Shown here: piece by piece, positions 10,344-22,089 of the stretch | How positions within the stretch are numbered: position 1 is the first letter of the stretch | Layout of the letters: each line of letters starts with the position of its first letter | Assembly (NCBI GenBank): GCA_001466705.2 | Contig: LATX02000227.1 | Location: forward strand, 237,402 to 301,401 | Direction of reading: 5' to 3' | DNA from: Moniliophthora roreri | Lineage: Eukaryota > Basidiomycota > Agaricomycetes > Agaricales > Marasmiaceae | Length of the DNA stretch: 64,000 nucleotides | Notes under the pieces: generated by a model | Database searches by the model: none | Told to the model about the DNA's origin: nothing | Seen by the model: the letters and a program-made list of their open reading frames with translations, nothing else | Program-made: the position numbers and the translations under genes

Positions 10344-10557
10344 TGAACTGGCTCAGGAGTATGACAGGGATGCTCAACTCCTGTTCGTTGGGGCGGACCC
10401 TCGAAAGGCTCGGCTTCTTTCGGTTGAGGAACGACTCGCTATGGGATGGCAACCCCCTTCCGGCTTACTGCTGACGCCCCAGTTGGAGACTGAAGATGAC
10501 ATGCCGGATACGTCATACGATTACGACATGGAGCTTTATGGCAATGGAGAATCTTAG
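9754..10557 (+). CDS. ORF4 candidate: long open frame overlapping ORF3 (element 1)
   Basis: The +1 frame relative to ORF3 is open for 267 codons, from a GTG at 9754 to TAG 10555-10557, passing the ORF3 end and stopping 40 bp before the 3' LTR. Elements 2 and 3 have the corresponding frame open too, with a shared pattern: an acidic stretch, a basic RN(P/M)TP segment, then LCA(D/E/K)W. Similarity may only mirror conservation of ORF3. There is no ATG near its start and no recognised domain. Treat it as a possible dual-coding frame. Confidence 0.3.
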   Translation: MAADSPALPIPPPSLPTPSFILTPLPILTSSLRSSLSTLPPRYDPELRPPSTPEVFRRLRPQFLPRVEHIPAVGGEDTLIEHEDGDEEQENRIPKNDNAPLTLKLRNMTPVLTQMTQLIDHVSALCADWSAILPTIAHSTCVTDASQLSLVIRLATAPTNEGLAALRAEGLIWAQTLCRMIAIMTMNHTTISEESVDELAQEYDRDAQLLFVGADPRKARLLSVEERLAMGWQPPSGLLLTPQLETEDDMPDTSYDYDMELYGNGES

Positions 10558-10587
10558 ATGATGGCAATGCGGAGTTTGCCCCTTGTT

Positions 10588-10597
10588 AGGGGGGTAA
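10588..10597 (+). other. Polypurine tract of element 1
   Basis: AGGGGGGTAA directly precedes the 3' LTR. Elements 2, 3 and 4 share a GGGGGTAA tract at the same place, the expected plus-strand primer site. Confidence 0.75.
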
Positions 10598-11029
10598 TGT
10601 TACGTTTTCTCTTCCTTTTCCCCTTATGCTTCCCTTTCCATCGGACTCGTACACCTTCCCAGCCCCCTTTTCCTTCTCTTCATATGCTTCTTCTTCCATC
10701 AGACTCGTATGCCATTCCCCATTCCCCTTTTACCTATCCCTTTGTAACTGTATTACTCATATCCCGACGGACTCGGGAATTCCTTACATAAAGTACCGGA
10801 CTTATCGCTCTTACGTAGAACGATGTAATGTATTTAAGCACTCAAGCTAAGACCTCGAGTCTTCAGCTTGACCTGGTTTATCTATAACTTGTGTTAATGC
10901 TGATATCGAAGGACCTCTAAACTTCAGAAACCGCTGAACAACTCAAACTTAAACTTGTTACGACTGTCTGAGCAGAGCTTACGCTTCGTTGAGATAGTTG
11001 ATAGGCGTTGCTGTGCAAGTAACGTAACA
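10598..11029 (+). repeat. 3' LTR of element 1
   Basis: It is 432 bp, TGTTACG to GTAACA, nearly identical to the 5' LTR and followed by the TAGCT duplication. The self-primer 12-mer is at 10863-10874. Confidence 0.93.
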
Positions 11030-11034
11030 TAGCT

Positions 11035-11580
11035 AAGTCCAGATTGAACCATACTAGATTTGTATCCTTTTCTTTTCTTTGTGTGTTCCTGATAGTGATT
11101 TCAGATTTCTCACAAAAGTAACAAAAAACACACTAACCTAACTTTGCTATAGTTTGTTTAGCTATCCACAAGAGAAGGCTTTGTTACATGTGGAGTCTTT
11201 TTGCAGTTCCAGCTTCTTTTCTGCTCAGCACTTCAGTGCCTCATATGGCAGGTTTATTTGCTTGGATAAGGTTCCACATTTCAGCTGAGCAGATTTTTTT
11301 TGTCAGTATGAATTGGCCAATCCACACTCTCACTCTTGTAACAAAACAGACTATGGCCCATAGTTTCTTGTATTCTGTTAATCTTAGCCTAAGGCATATG
11401 TTTATGTCATTATGTGTCTCTTGTCTCTTTAGTCTCTCCATTGTCATTCTTTAAGCCCCAGTGAGTGGCCCATGACATGGGTTTCTAATGTGGCATAGCC
11501 ATGCTTACTCTATATAAAGAAATACAGAGTCTTTTAAGTCACATTAAGTTGTCAGCAAGACCAGTAAGAACAAGGACAAA
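11035..11580. repeat. Dispersed repeat R1, copy C, at the right flank of element 1
   Basis: The first bases (AAGTCCAGATTGAACC) resemble the T-arm and acceptor end of the tRNA-like sequence at 3320-3334. What follows aligns with R1 copy B, then with the TATATAAAG to AAGACCAGTAAGAAC block of copy A. Element 1 therefore appears to have inserted within or beside an R1 copy. Confidence 0.4.
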
Positions 11581-14500
11581 TTTCTGTCAGTAGTGTTCAG
11601 AGCATGCAATTATGGAATGATTAGAGTGTATTTGTCTAGATATATACAAGGTTTGGCCTGTACAGACAAGGCCCTACTTTGTAAAATTTTTGGAACATTT
11701 ACAAGAGTACTTCATAAAACTTGCAGGAAATTTACAAATGCAAGTTTCCAGAATATTCTTTGACCTAGACAACAACAACAAGCACTGAGAAAGGTCATGC
11801 CATGGCTCCAAATGACTATCTTGCTACTCTGCATGATTCCCATTGTATCTGAACTTCCTCATACCCTTTCAATCACAGACAGCTATCTCACCACCTGGTC
11901 CACACTAGTGCCATATCCAGCAATTCCATCAAGAGAACATTTAGGAACAATACTATTATTAATGAGCAAGGCAAAGGCATTGAATGCTATTGAATGTCCC
12001 TTAAGCACCAATTATCACTGATGGTGGAAATCCCACTTACTGCATGTCTATTTAAGAACAAGAAGCAGCTAATATTGCAAACTCAAAAAACTGCTTGATG
12101 AAAAACAGTGCTAATAGAAAACCAATCAAATGACTTGAATAACAAAGAGTGCAGAGGTACTCACTAGATTTCTACAGGTGAGCAGGATAGTCCTGTTCTG
12201 TTTTGTGACACTCTGTCAGTACAATTGATTACCAAACATGAGCTTGGTCCTACCAGAGAGATATTGTATCTTGATGTGTGTTATGAAGCATTATGTCAAA
12301 GGCCCACAAGCTGTAAGGATCTTTTACTAAATAGATCTATTTGAGTTGGCATTATAAGTTGTAACACTGAATAGAAGGGGTTGAATGAGGCTGACAGTGT
12401 TTCTTAAGTACCTAGTCAACAATGAAGCAGTGAAACAATGTCCTTTGTCACAAAGGTCAGTAGCTTTCAATAGTATATGCCTTGTCTCTGAGTACTAAGT
12501 GACAAGTGTCCATATATGTTGATGATCTTCCTCAGTATGGATTCAGCCCTTGCTCTGAGGGTTCTCATATGAAAGCTGAGATTGTCCAAGCAAACTTGAG
12601 GCTGCTGTCTTCCAGATCTTCAACCCATATTAGCAGATATATCAAAATCAAGTTATAGTGCATGCACTTGAGCCTTTTAAACTTTTCAGACCAGCCAACA
12701 TGCATGTATATATATCAAGGTAATTAAGGAAACTTGATGTAGGAATCTGGGACTTTATTAATAGGCAGGAGATGGTTGGGAGGATGGTGACATGTCAGAA
12801 GTTGTTGGAAGGTTGAATGAGAAATTTGCTAAGTCTGTTGAAACCCTAAGGCAGGAAACTGGAAATATAGAGAGAATGTCTGCAGAATATCTGGACTCTA
12901 CAGATATTCTGTTGGTGGTGGAATGACAACAAGATATTGTGGGAATCAGGCCATGACAAATTGAATGCAATTTATTGGAGGACATGTCCTCAGGTTCTTT
13001 CAAGACTATATCAAGGCAACCTTGAGGCAATGTTGAGTACATTCTGGTAGTTCAATACTTTTCCAATGACATCTCAATACAGTTGAATCAATCTGCATAC
13101 CTGTTGAGGATGGTGATAGAGGATAGTGCTGTGCCTGACAGTGATGTCAGCATCATTGCTTTCTCACATTCAAGCACTGACAATGTGTTGCATTCAAGAG
13201 TCAATTTTCACTAACATCTCACCTATGGCTTGATTGCCAGTACATTAAATGGATTTGTTTTTGAAAACCTATATGGTCTGAATTCTGACTCAAGTCAGTC
13301 AACAACAAAACTGTAACACCAATACCCTGATCTCTGTCTATTTTACTGTCCTTCATTCATGCTATCTTGCCTTGCACTATCTGGTGTCTTTCCCAGATTG
13401 CAACATTATAAGTCCTTAATCTTGGCTGTCAAACATTTGGAGTTAATGTGGCTTACTACTGGCTATACTTTTGCACAAGCAACAGCTTTTGGAATTTTTG
13501 CCCATCCATTCTCATGTCACACTGGCTACAGCAAATGACAAGGGCCTCTGGAATGCACTGCATTACTTTATTTTCTTCTCTGTTTTTTTGAGAGAGAGAG
13601 CTCAATGTTCTTGCCTGGTATATGTTTTCCCCCTACTGTATGGTTATTTATTGATTATTTATGCAGAAATGAGTGTTCAGTGCACTTTTTTCAGAGGGAT
13701 CACTTGAGAGCCATTGAGTACCTTGAAGCACAAAGTTGCCAGGTTCTTGGTACCATGTAGAAGAGGCTACAACATTTTACTGTAATAGGTGTCAGTAATA
13801 TTACTGCTGTTACTGTATGTTACTGCATGTTACTTACCTTTGCATTTTTCATCATATTATTTTGAATGATTAGTTGAGTTGAGAATGCTTGAGAGCTTGC
13901 CAGATGTGAGGACCAATGCCCGCAAGGCTCACCAACATTGTAGTTCAAGAACAAGAGTCAAACAAATACTTTCCCATAGTGGTCACTGACTTAAATTGAG
14001 TATAGTGACTGCCTTCTGGATCCCTCTGTCCCTCAGTGTTGAGCACAGGCTATGTAGCAAGCCTTATAATGGTATTAGAATATTTTATGAGTGTTATGGG
14101 CAGGCTAGGTGTGCAAAAGCTATGTCCCACACATAATTCATCAGGAAGACATCAATTAATTCTTGCCTTTTGATTATTCACACCAAACAAACCTTACAAT
14201 GCTATAGCACAGTTCTGGGAGTTCCTGAGTGAGTTTCAGAAGTCATGAAGCATTACCTAAGCATTTTAGAAATGAACAAAGCCTCTGGACATCTGTTTCC
14301 ATAGTCTAAAGGCTTGAGCACAACCTAAATGCCCACTAATCACTATTCAGGCATGGAGAGCTCCAATGGGCAATATTTTCAACTGAATGTATAATTTTCC
14401 ACTCCATTAAAGTAACATTGATTTGCCTAATTTTGGCCTAGACACAAAATCATGCACTTTTCACATCAAATACTAGAAAAAGAGCCCAGAGTACATGTGA

Positions 14501-17375
14501 TATTCACATGACTTGATAATCTGAGAGCTCTAATACAGCATCTAGGCTCTAAGCGCCATATCTAATAAGTCTAATAATTGACACTGTAACACAATTTAGA
14601 GGAGGTTAGTAGACTATACTAGCCCTCTACATTACAGTGAAGCATCGCTGTAAGGGTCCTTGGTCAATAAAACAGGCCAGAAACCACTAATTCTGAATAC
14701 AAAGGAATAGATATCAGCAGGATCCACAGTCTAAGTGCACTAGATTGTTTGCTTTGCAATCACATTGCATAATAATGCATCAATAGACTTGTTGCTTCAT
14801 TATTACTATCAAAACTAGTACATGGTTGGAAATTGTTCCCATGTGGAGCTTCAAAGACATTCTCAGGTGGATATAACAACCTATCCAGATGTACCCAGGA
14901 CCAATGATGGGCAACATGTACACAGGAAATAGATAATGACCTACAAGGTGGTACATGGGACAGAAGAAGATTGAATACAATAGATGTCTAGACCATGATA
15001 TCCACCAATCTGAAGGTAGAAAGCAGCTACATGGAAGTAAACCAGCAGAAAGGGAGATGTGCCCATGTGCAAAGCCAGTCCAAAACCAGTGGCTATGCAG
15101 AAGTAGCTACACAGAAGGATCATGTGACCCAGCAATGCTCCACACAGAGTCCAAAACATAATAAATTGACTGTTTGGTCACCAAATATACCCAACCATGG
15201 CTAATTGTTACACAGGATCGGACTTTTATGCATGAACATGTACAATTTATACCCTAAAACTAGAACACATTTGTTTATCTCTTATTTTGTTATTTCCAAT
15301 TATCATTCTGTATATAAAGAGCTGTACTTGTAGATGCAGGCTCAAGCACCAACTGGTACTTGCACACCATAGCCCCATGCAGTGTTGATTTAGACCTCTG
15401 CACAGCTTTTAGACCAAGTCTATGCACTTGCCAGTCTGTCACTTCTAGTTGAGCCAAGATTCATATATATATCTTGCCTCACTGTATACAATCTTTTATA
15501 ACCAACCAATAAACCACTCATGTTTAAAACCTATACTCTGTGATCCTTGAGTGCAATACTTGAGTCATCCTAACTAGAGTCTTTAGGCTCTACAATCTTA
15601 TACCAACCTAAGCTGGTCAATTGAAAGTATAAAGAGTTCTGTCTCCTTTGCACTCTGAATTACACTTGAGACAGAATCAGTCTCCTAGTAGACTTATACA
15701 GTGCTTTATTACTCATAGAAGCCTCTATTGTGGGTTTTGGTGTGTGTTGTGTGTGTGTGTGGACTTAGTAGCAGCTTTTAGTTGCAGAAGCCCTTTTTAG
15801 AGAGCATTTTAGAGTGAAGATAGCATGTAGCAGTTCTTTATAGAAGATAGAGTTTGTGCCTCTTCAGTGTGAAATATACATATATTTCTTACTTGTCACT
15901 GACTTGTTACTTACTGCTACAGACTGTTACTGCACTGTTACTGCCCACCACCATACTATTAACTGACCTCCACTTTCTGGTCACTGGCCTCTACTGACTG
16001 AATTACATAGCCTATCAGTTCTCTTGAACCTTGTCATACAGTTGCTACTCTAGTTAATACCTCCTCCTTGCCTCTGCTTTGAGTAGTATTTTGACTCTTA
16101 AAGAACTCTGCAATAAATTCTGTTTTGAGACAAATTGAATTACTTTGAATGGAATTGGAGTGTTATAAAATGTTATAGAGACTTGATAGAGTATCTAAAA
16201 GACCATTTTGATGCACAGAGAGCATGAAATGGGTTCTTTGGGATGGTATTTAAGTGATTCCAGCAAGTCCTGAGCTAAGTGATGGCATTAAACATTCTTG
16301 TTTATGGACCATGATACCAATGTCTATACCTACCTCAAATTTATGTGTTTAATTTGAATGACCCTCAATTCACAGGGTTTTACTGTTGGTTACATTATGT
16401 TTGCTTTCTGTTATGGTACTGTTACTGACATCCATTACAGTAAAATGTATAGGCCCCAGGTTGAGTCAAGCTGAGAATAATCTGAGGCAAGTTGGAGGCA
16501 AGTTGGAGTCAAGTCAGCAATGGCCTGAGGCATTTCTGATAGATGTTGAGAATGTCTCAAGTACACATATGGTATGGTTAAGTGGCAATATCTAGCCCAA
16601 TGTTTGGTGCCAAACAGAGATAGATTTATTTTCATCTCATTCCAAGTCTGGGCTTTGTAAATCAGTCATATATATCTATTTGGACTATATTTAGTTCTTG
16701 AGTATCATAGAACCTCTTCTCTTTCACTCAGAGTCATCATCAGAGCCTGACTTGAACTTGTGAGTATTTCAAGCATCAATCAAGAACTATGGGAAAGAAG
16801 ACCTACTTGCTTTGCTGAGCCACATCTGACTCCAGGTATTTTTCCTTGCCTGTCTTTGTATTAAGTTTCATTATATAGGACTCCCTGAGCCTATGCATGC
16901 ACCTTTAGTATCAATTCCTGTTTGTCTTCATGCAACAGCACAAGCATTATAACCATCAGTGTTGTGGGAACATCTGCTGTACTGCAACTCTCAGTCTTCA
17001 ATACTTCTTATACTCACTCCACCATCATCCTGCAACTCACTAAGTAGCCCCCTGTATCCTACACACCATAATTCACTTCTTTGCACTGTCTTTAGTTGAC
17101 ATCCCACTGGCAACCCTCTCTCTATAATCCTACAAGTTTGACCTGACTGCAATCCTAGAACTCATTCCATCAGTGGTTAAAATGTCTTACTGATAGTACT
17201 TAGAGCCAGACCCTAAGCATTTAAACACTCTGAGGCAGTGATATCAGGATTTAAGTACATTTGAGATTGATTGGAGGACATGTCCTCCAGTCTTGCATTC
17301 AAATTGTATATGCCTATAGGAATCTCAGTACAATTACCAGATTCCTTCCAAATCCTTATGGTGTGTAACCTAGTG
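11581..17375. other. AT-rich, CpG-depleted DNA without a recognisable gene
   Basis: I see no coding region; the few open frames are short and unrelated to known families. CpG is nearly absent throughout. An LTR-like block at about 15206-15594 has TG...CA ends, TATATAAAG near 15311 and AATAAA near 15508, but no target duplication or internal region. A GT-rich simple repeat is at 15739-15762. Confidence 0.5.
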
Positions 17376-17473
17376 TTTTGCACAGTGGTAGTTGGTTATC
17401 ACATCTGTCTAACATGGGTCATCTCATACCCCATGTTACACAGAAGGTCTCCAGTTCAAGTCTGGGCCAGATC
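17376..17473 (+). pseudogene. tRNA-Val(AAC)-like pseudogene with intron
   Basis: The D-arm (GTG with CAC around AGTTGGTTA), anticodon stem (TCTGT with ACAGA), anticodon AAC with an inserted segment of about 24 nt, and a T-arm (TCCAG with CTGGG) follow the same plan as the copy at 3237. The acceptor stem no longer pairs, so it is probably dead or SINE-like. Confidence 0.45.
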
Positions 17474-17544
17474 TTGACTAGACATTTTTAAGTCTAATCT
17501 GGACAATCTGGTGAATTCTTGCCATACACTTCTACTACCTGGAA

Positions 17545-19392
17545 GATATGCTTGTACATGTGTTGTTTCCAGTTAATGTGTCATACAGCATTGATGTGAC
17601 ATGCCTTCAAAAGGCACACCATAACATGTGTGCTTAATCTGTGTGTCAATTCAGATTCTTCCAGGTTCAATCTTTTCCTGATCCATAATGATGCACTAAC
17701 TTGCTGTATCAACATCTTCCATTCTTGGATAGCCTACCATCTAAGGTCTTAGCCTGGAACTATTTGTGATGCCACAATGACTCTCATCACAGTGAGTAGA
17801 ACCCTCTGCACTTGAGTCAAGAAAGGATAAGGAAAGAGGTGATCTGGTGTAGACTCTAGGTCGATACAACGTTGAACTCAACAGACACGAAGTCAATGCC
17901 TAGCTAAAATGACCAAGTTAGCTTAACTACTGAGAGATATGTACAAGAAATACTTGCCTAGCTCAAATGACCAAGAGGTCAAGATGGGGATCCAACAGAG
18001 GGTGTAGGTCCATTGCAATGAACCAGGCAGAATGCCTACATTACCGCCAGTCAAGGATGCAACTAAAATGACTCAGGACTAAGTTGTAAACCCTACTTGG
18101 TTGGAAAACCATTGGAATGAAGACACTCCTGATTTGACTTTGTATGTATGGGTACACTCTTTTCCAATAAAACTCTCAGGGCAATATCATTGAAATGGTT
18201 CTGGAGCTTCTCCTGTTATCCATGCCTTAAATCATTCAAACAAGACTTGTATTGAGACCTCATTTGAATGAGTATAGGCCAACCATTGTACATATACTAT
18301 TACTACCCATAAACTCATTCAAATGGGATTTGTGGCAGGAAGCCATTGGAATGAATTCCTTGTCCAATCAACAACCAGCAATTTCTGGTGCAAATCCTGG
18401 AGCCTAGACCTGGATGGTGTGGAATAACAAGGACAAGGAATTGGAGATGGCACATCAATGATTTGAGAGGACAGAGAGGACAAGTTGAGCCAGGCAATAG
18501 GATGGGTGTATGATGAGTATACTGCAATGCAAAAGCTCAGATTGAGCAAATAAAAATAGGCTTATAACCATGCATTGAAATTCAAGAGCCAGGAGTACCA
18601 GGCCTGATTGAACATTAAAAGATTGTTTTGGGGCAATGGGACCTCTCTTTGAATCAATGCTTGAAACCTGGATTACTGGCTCAGTGACAACAAGATAGAT
18701 AGAGTTTTTGTATTTTAGGGACTAGACTTGTCAAATTTTAGGCTCAGGAGAACAATGTTTGAATTTGACTATGCACTAGTATCCTACTATCCACATCTTG
18801 ACCTTCTGTTTCGACCTCCAGTCCATCAGATATGATCTTCCTGATTCCCAAATGCCCAAGCAATATATCCTGAAGGTTTTCCAAAGCATCAAGTAAGGGT
18901 CATAGCACTAAGTGACTAGGAGAGGGCTGAAGGTTGGAGAGATCCTGTATCCTGTTAATGAGCATCTACGACAACAAATAGGCACTGAAAATGCACCTGA
19001 GGCTATGCAGAGCATTCCTAAGACAAGTAAATTCCAGTTCAACATTTTGGAGGCAGCTTTGTTTGACCTGAGACTGTCAAAACATGGATGTAGTGAAGAA
19101 AGCACTCACAAAGTTGCCTCCAGCTTGTTTGGACTGTTTGACTTTTTCATTCAGACATAATACAACGCAGAAAATGGGATTTTTGACCTATCTAATGCTA
19201 TGAACTCAATGGTAGCTTTTACTAAGGGTTTTGAGGGCACACAGAGCAACAACAACAAAGACAATGTTTCCAATTTTTGTTCCAAAGAGCCAGACTCTGA
19301 TGCTTAACAGGTGCTACTAGTAGTACTGACTCCTCATGCTTGGTCGACATGCCTCTGCTCTAATGCTGCTTGGTAGACATCCAAGTCTGTCA
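17545..19392. repeat. Direct duplication 1, copy A (noncoding)
   Basis: This 1848-bp stretch is repeated almost base for base at 19394-21158 and ends at the single N at 19393. The only large difference is 83 bp near 18242-18325, absent from copy B, bounded by short TCATTCAAA repeats. It holds no recognised gene. It contains several CATT-xx-AATG palindromic motifs (18111, 18190, 18263, 18317, 18345). Probably an unmerged contig overlap or two haplotypes. Confidence 0.8.
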
Positions 19393-19393
19393 N

Positions 19394-21158
19394 GATATGC
19401 TTGTACATGTGTTGTTTCCAGTTAATGTGTCATACAGCATTGATGTGACATGCCTTCAAAAGGCACACCATAACATGTGTGCTTAATCTGTGTGTCAATT
19501 CAGATTCTTCCAGGTTCAATCTTTTCCTGATCCATAATGATGCACTAACTTGCTGTATCAACATCTTCCATTCTTGGATAGCCTACCATCTAAGGTCTTA
19601 GCCTGGAACTATTTGTGATGCCACAATGACTCTCATCACAGTGAGTAGAACCCTCTGCACTTGAGTCAAGAAAGGATAAGGAAAGAGGTGATCTGGTGTA
19701 GACTCTAGGTCGATACAACGTTGAACTCAACAGACACGAAGTCAATGCCTAGCTAAAATGACCAAGTTAGCTTAACTACTGAGAGATATGTACAAGAAAT
19801 ACTTGCCTAGCTCAAATGACCAAGAGGTCAAGATGGGGATCCAACAGAGGGTGTAGGTCCATTGCAATGAACCAGGCAGAATGCCTACATTACCGCCAGT
19901 CAAGGATGCAACTAAAATGACTCAGGACTAAGTTGTAAACCCTACTTGGTTGGAAAACCATTGGAATGAAGACACTCCTGATTTGACTTTGTATGTATGG
20001 GTACACTCTTTTCCAATAAAACTCTCAGGGCAATATCATTGAAATGGTTCTGGAGCTTCTCCTGTTATCCATGCCTTAAATCATTCAAACAAGATTTGTG
20101 GCAGGAAGCCATTGGAATGAATTCCTTGTCCAATCAACAACCAGCAATTTCTGGTGCAAATCCTGGAGCCTAGACCTGGATGGTGTGGAATAACAAGGAC
20201 AAGGAATTGGAGATGGCACATCAATGATTTGAGAGGACAGAGAGGACAAGTTGAGCCAGGCAATAGGATGGGTGTATGATGAGTATACTGCAATGCAAAA
20301 GCTCAGATTGAGCAAATAAAAATAGGCTTATAACCATGCATTGAAATTCAAGAGCCAGGAGTACCAGGCCTGATTGAACATTAAAAGATTGTTTTGGGGC
20401 AATGGGACCTCTCTTTGAATCAATGCTTGAAACCTGGATTACTGGCTCAGTGACAACAAGATAGATAGAGTTTTTGTATTTTAGGGACTAGACTTGTCAA
20501 ATTTTAGGCTCAGGAGAACAATGTTTGAATTTGACTATGCACTAGTATCCTACTATCCACATCTTGACCTTCTGTTTCGACCTCCAGTCCATCAGATATG
20601 ATCTTCCTGATTCCCAAATGCCCAAGCAATATATCCTGAAGGTTTTCCAAAGCATCAAGTAAGGGTCATAGCACTAAGTGACTAGGAGAGGGCTGAAGGT
20701 TGGAGAGATCCTGTATCCTGTTAATGAGCATCTACGACAACAAATAGGCACTGAAAATGCACCTGAGGCTATGCAGAGCATTCCTAAGACAAGTAAATTC
20801 CAGTTCAACATTTTGGAGGCAGCTTTGTTTGACCTGAGACTGTCAAAACATGGATGTAGTGAAGAAAGCACTCACAAAGTTGCCTCCAGCTTGTTTGGAC
20901 TGTTTGACTTTTTCATTCAGACATAATACAACGCAGAAAATGGGATTTTTGACCTATCTAATGCTATGAACTCAATGGTAGCTTTTACTAAGGGTTTTGA
21001 GGGCACACAGAGCAACAACAACAAAGACAATGTTTCCAATTTTTGTTCCAAAGAGCCAGACTCTGATGCTTAACAGGTGCTACTAGTAGTACTGACTCCT
21101 CATGCTTGGTCGACATGCCTCTGCTCTAATGCTGCTTGGTAGACATCCAAGTCTGTCA
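19394..21158. repeat. Direct duplication 1, copy B
   Basis: It is 1765 bp, starting at the base after the N, matching copy A apart from the 83-bp deletion. Confidence 0.8.
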
Positions 21159-21437
21159 CAACCATGTGCTATCATAGTCATCCTCAGCCCTCATTGTCTC
21201 CAAAATGTCTTTCTAAGTACTGGTATACATATACATAATATGCCTGAGCTCACCAAAAACCTATAACAAGAGAAATCATATGGATCAGCAAGCACTAGTG
21301 ACTAGACAAACACAATGTATTGATGGATTTATATGTTTTCTGCATGCTTATGATTTTTTCTGTTTATAGAACGATTGACAGCATTTTGGAAAATCCTGCT
21401 CATCTGGCCTGAGCAATGTCCATCCAATATTGCCTGT

Positions 21438-21718
21438 CATTTGAATATGCATAGACTGCTCTGTAGTCTCAAAAACCATTCAAATAGTATGCTGGTAACA
21501 CTGTCATTGGAATGTAGGCAGCAAATCGTCTTGTTCTTGAATCATTTGAATGGCCCATGAAAAATCATTCAAATAAATGCTTGTCAAACACTCATTGGAA
21601 TGGCAATACAGCATTCAGAAGGATTCTCATTAAAATGGAACTAGATGAGCTTCTGCATATGGTTATATTATCATCATTGAAATGGTGTTGTAGGCACTGT
21701 GCCTGAATCATTCCAATA
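21438..21718. repeat. Array of decayed CATTCGAATG-type palindromes
   Basis: Nine copies of a 10-mer CATT-xx-AAT(G/A) occur every 23-47 bp, at 21438, 21477, 21505, 21543, 21566, 21593, 21628, 21675 and 21709. The centres are TG, CA, GG, AA, GA or CC. The TG and CA forms are what deamination of a central CpG on either strand would give. They lie in the presumed U3 part of the LTR of element 4, so they may be old regulator-binding sites. Confidence 0.6.
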
Positions 21719-21978
21719 CCCTTACATGGATTCCTCGGGGATCTAGGCTACAAGTGTCAGGTATAAATACAATGAGTCTGTCTCAGCAAGAATAACTGAT
21801 GGAAATGGAAGAATAATCTGAAAGGAGACCTGGACTGAATGGAATGTTCTACAGAAGAGTGGCTGTGATAGTATAAATAAGGTAAGTAATTGAATAAATA
21901 AATAAGAGATAAAAGATAAAAGATAAAATAGTGGGACTTAAAAGAAAAGAGAAAAGGAAAAAGCTATGCTCCATCACA
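21438..21978 (-). repeat. 3' LTR region of element 4 (inner edge defined, outer edge unclear)
   Basis: On the minus strand a GAGAGGGGGTAA polypurine tract (21979-21990) is followed by TGTGATGG, the usual LTR start, at 21978. The LTR then reads toward lower coordinates through a GATAAAA-type simple repeat and a TATA-like TATTTATA near 21765. The far end was not found; 21438 is only the limit of the motif array. Confidence 0.45.
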
Positions 21979-22089
21979 TTACCCCCTCTCTAGAGTCTAT
22001 TGTCCATGATAGACCTAAGCCTACTCTCTTCCCCTCCTCCCATGCAAGGTCTGTGGTTACCTTAGTGAAGTTCTTGAGTTCTTGCTATA

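Larger units (their letters stand above)
3811..11029 (+). mobile_element. Ty3/Gypsy chromovirus, element 1 (7.2 kb, both LTRs)
   Basis: Two 432-bp LTRs (3811-4242 and 10598-11029) bound the element, each beginning TGTTA and ending TAACA, flanked by a perfect 5-bp target duplication TAGCT (3806-3810 and 11030-11034). The order is LTR, primer site, gag, -1 frameshift signal, pol (protease, RT, RNase H, integrase, chromodomain), an extra ORF with two zinc knuckles, polypurine tract, LTR. The LTRs differ at few bases, so insertion is recent. All three internal frames carry premature stops, nearly all TGA, so it is probably non-autonomous now. Its CpG-normal composition contrasts sharply with the CpG-poor DNA on both sides. 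Confidence 0.93.

Noticed and set aside
15206..15594. Solo LTR of a Copia-type element
   Set aside because: TG/CA ends, TATA and AATAAA are suggestive, but there is no target duplication, second copy or internal region; kept only as a note.
17274..17289. Perfect 16-bp palindrome GGAGGACATGTCCTCC, with a similar one near 12975
   Set aside because: It is short, with only two copies and no associated element or gene; could be chance or a fragment of repeat coding sequence.
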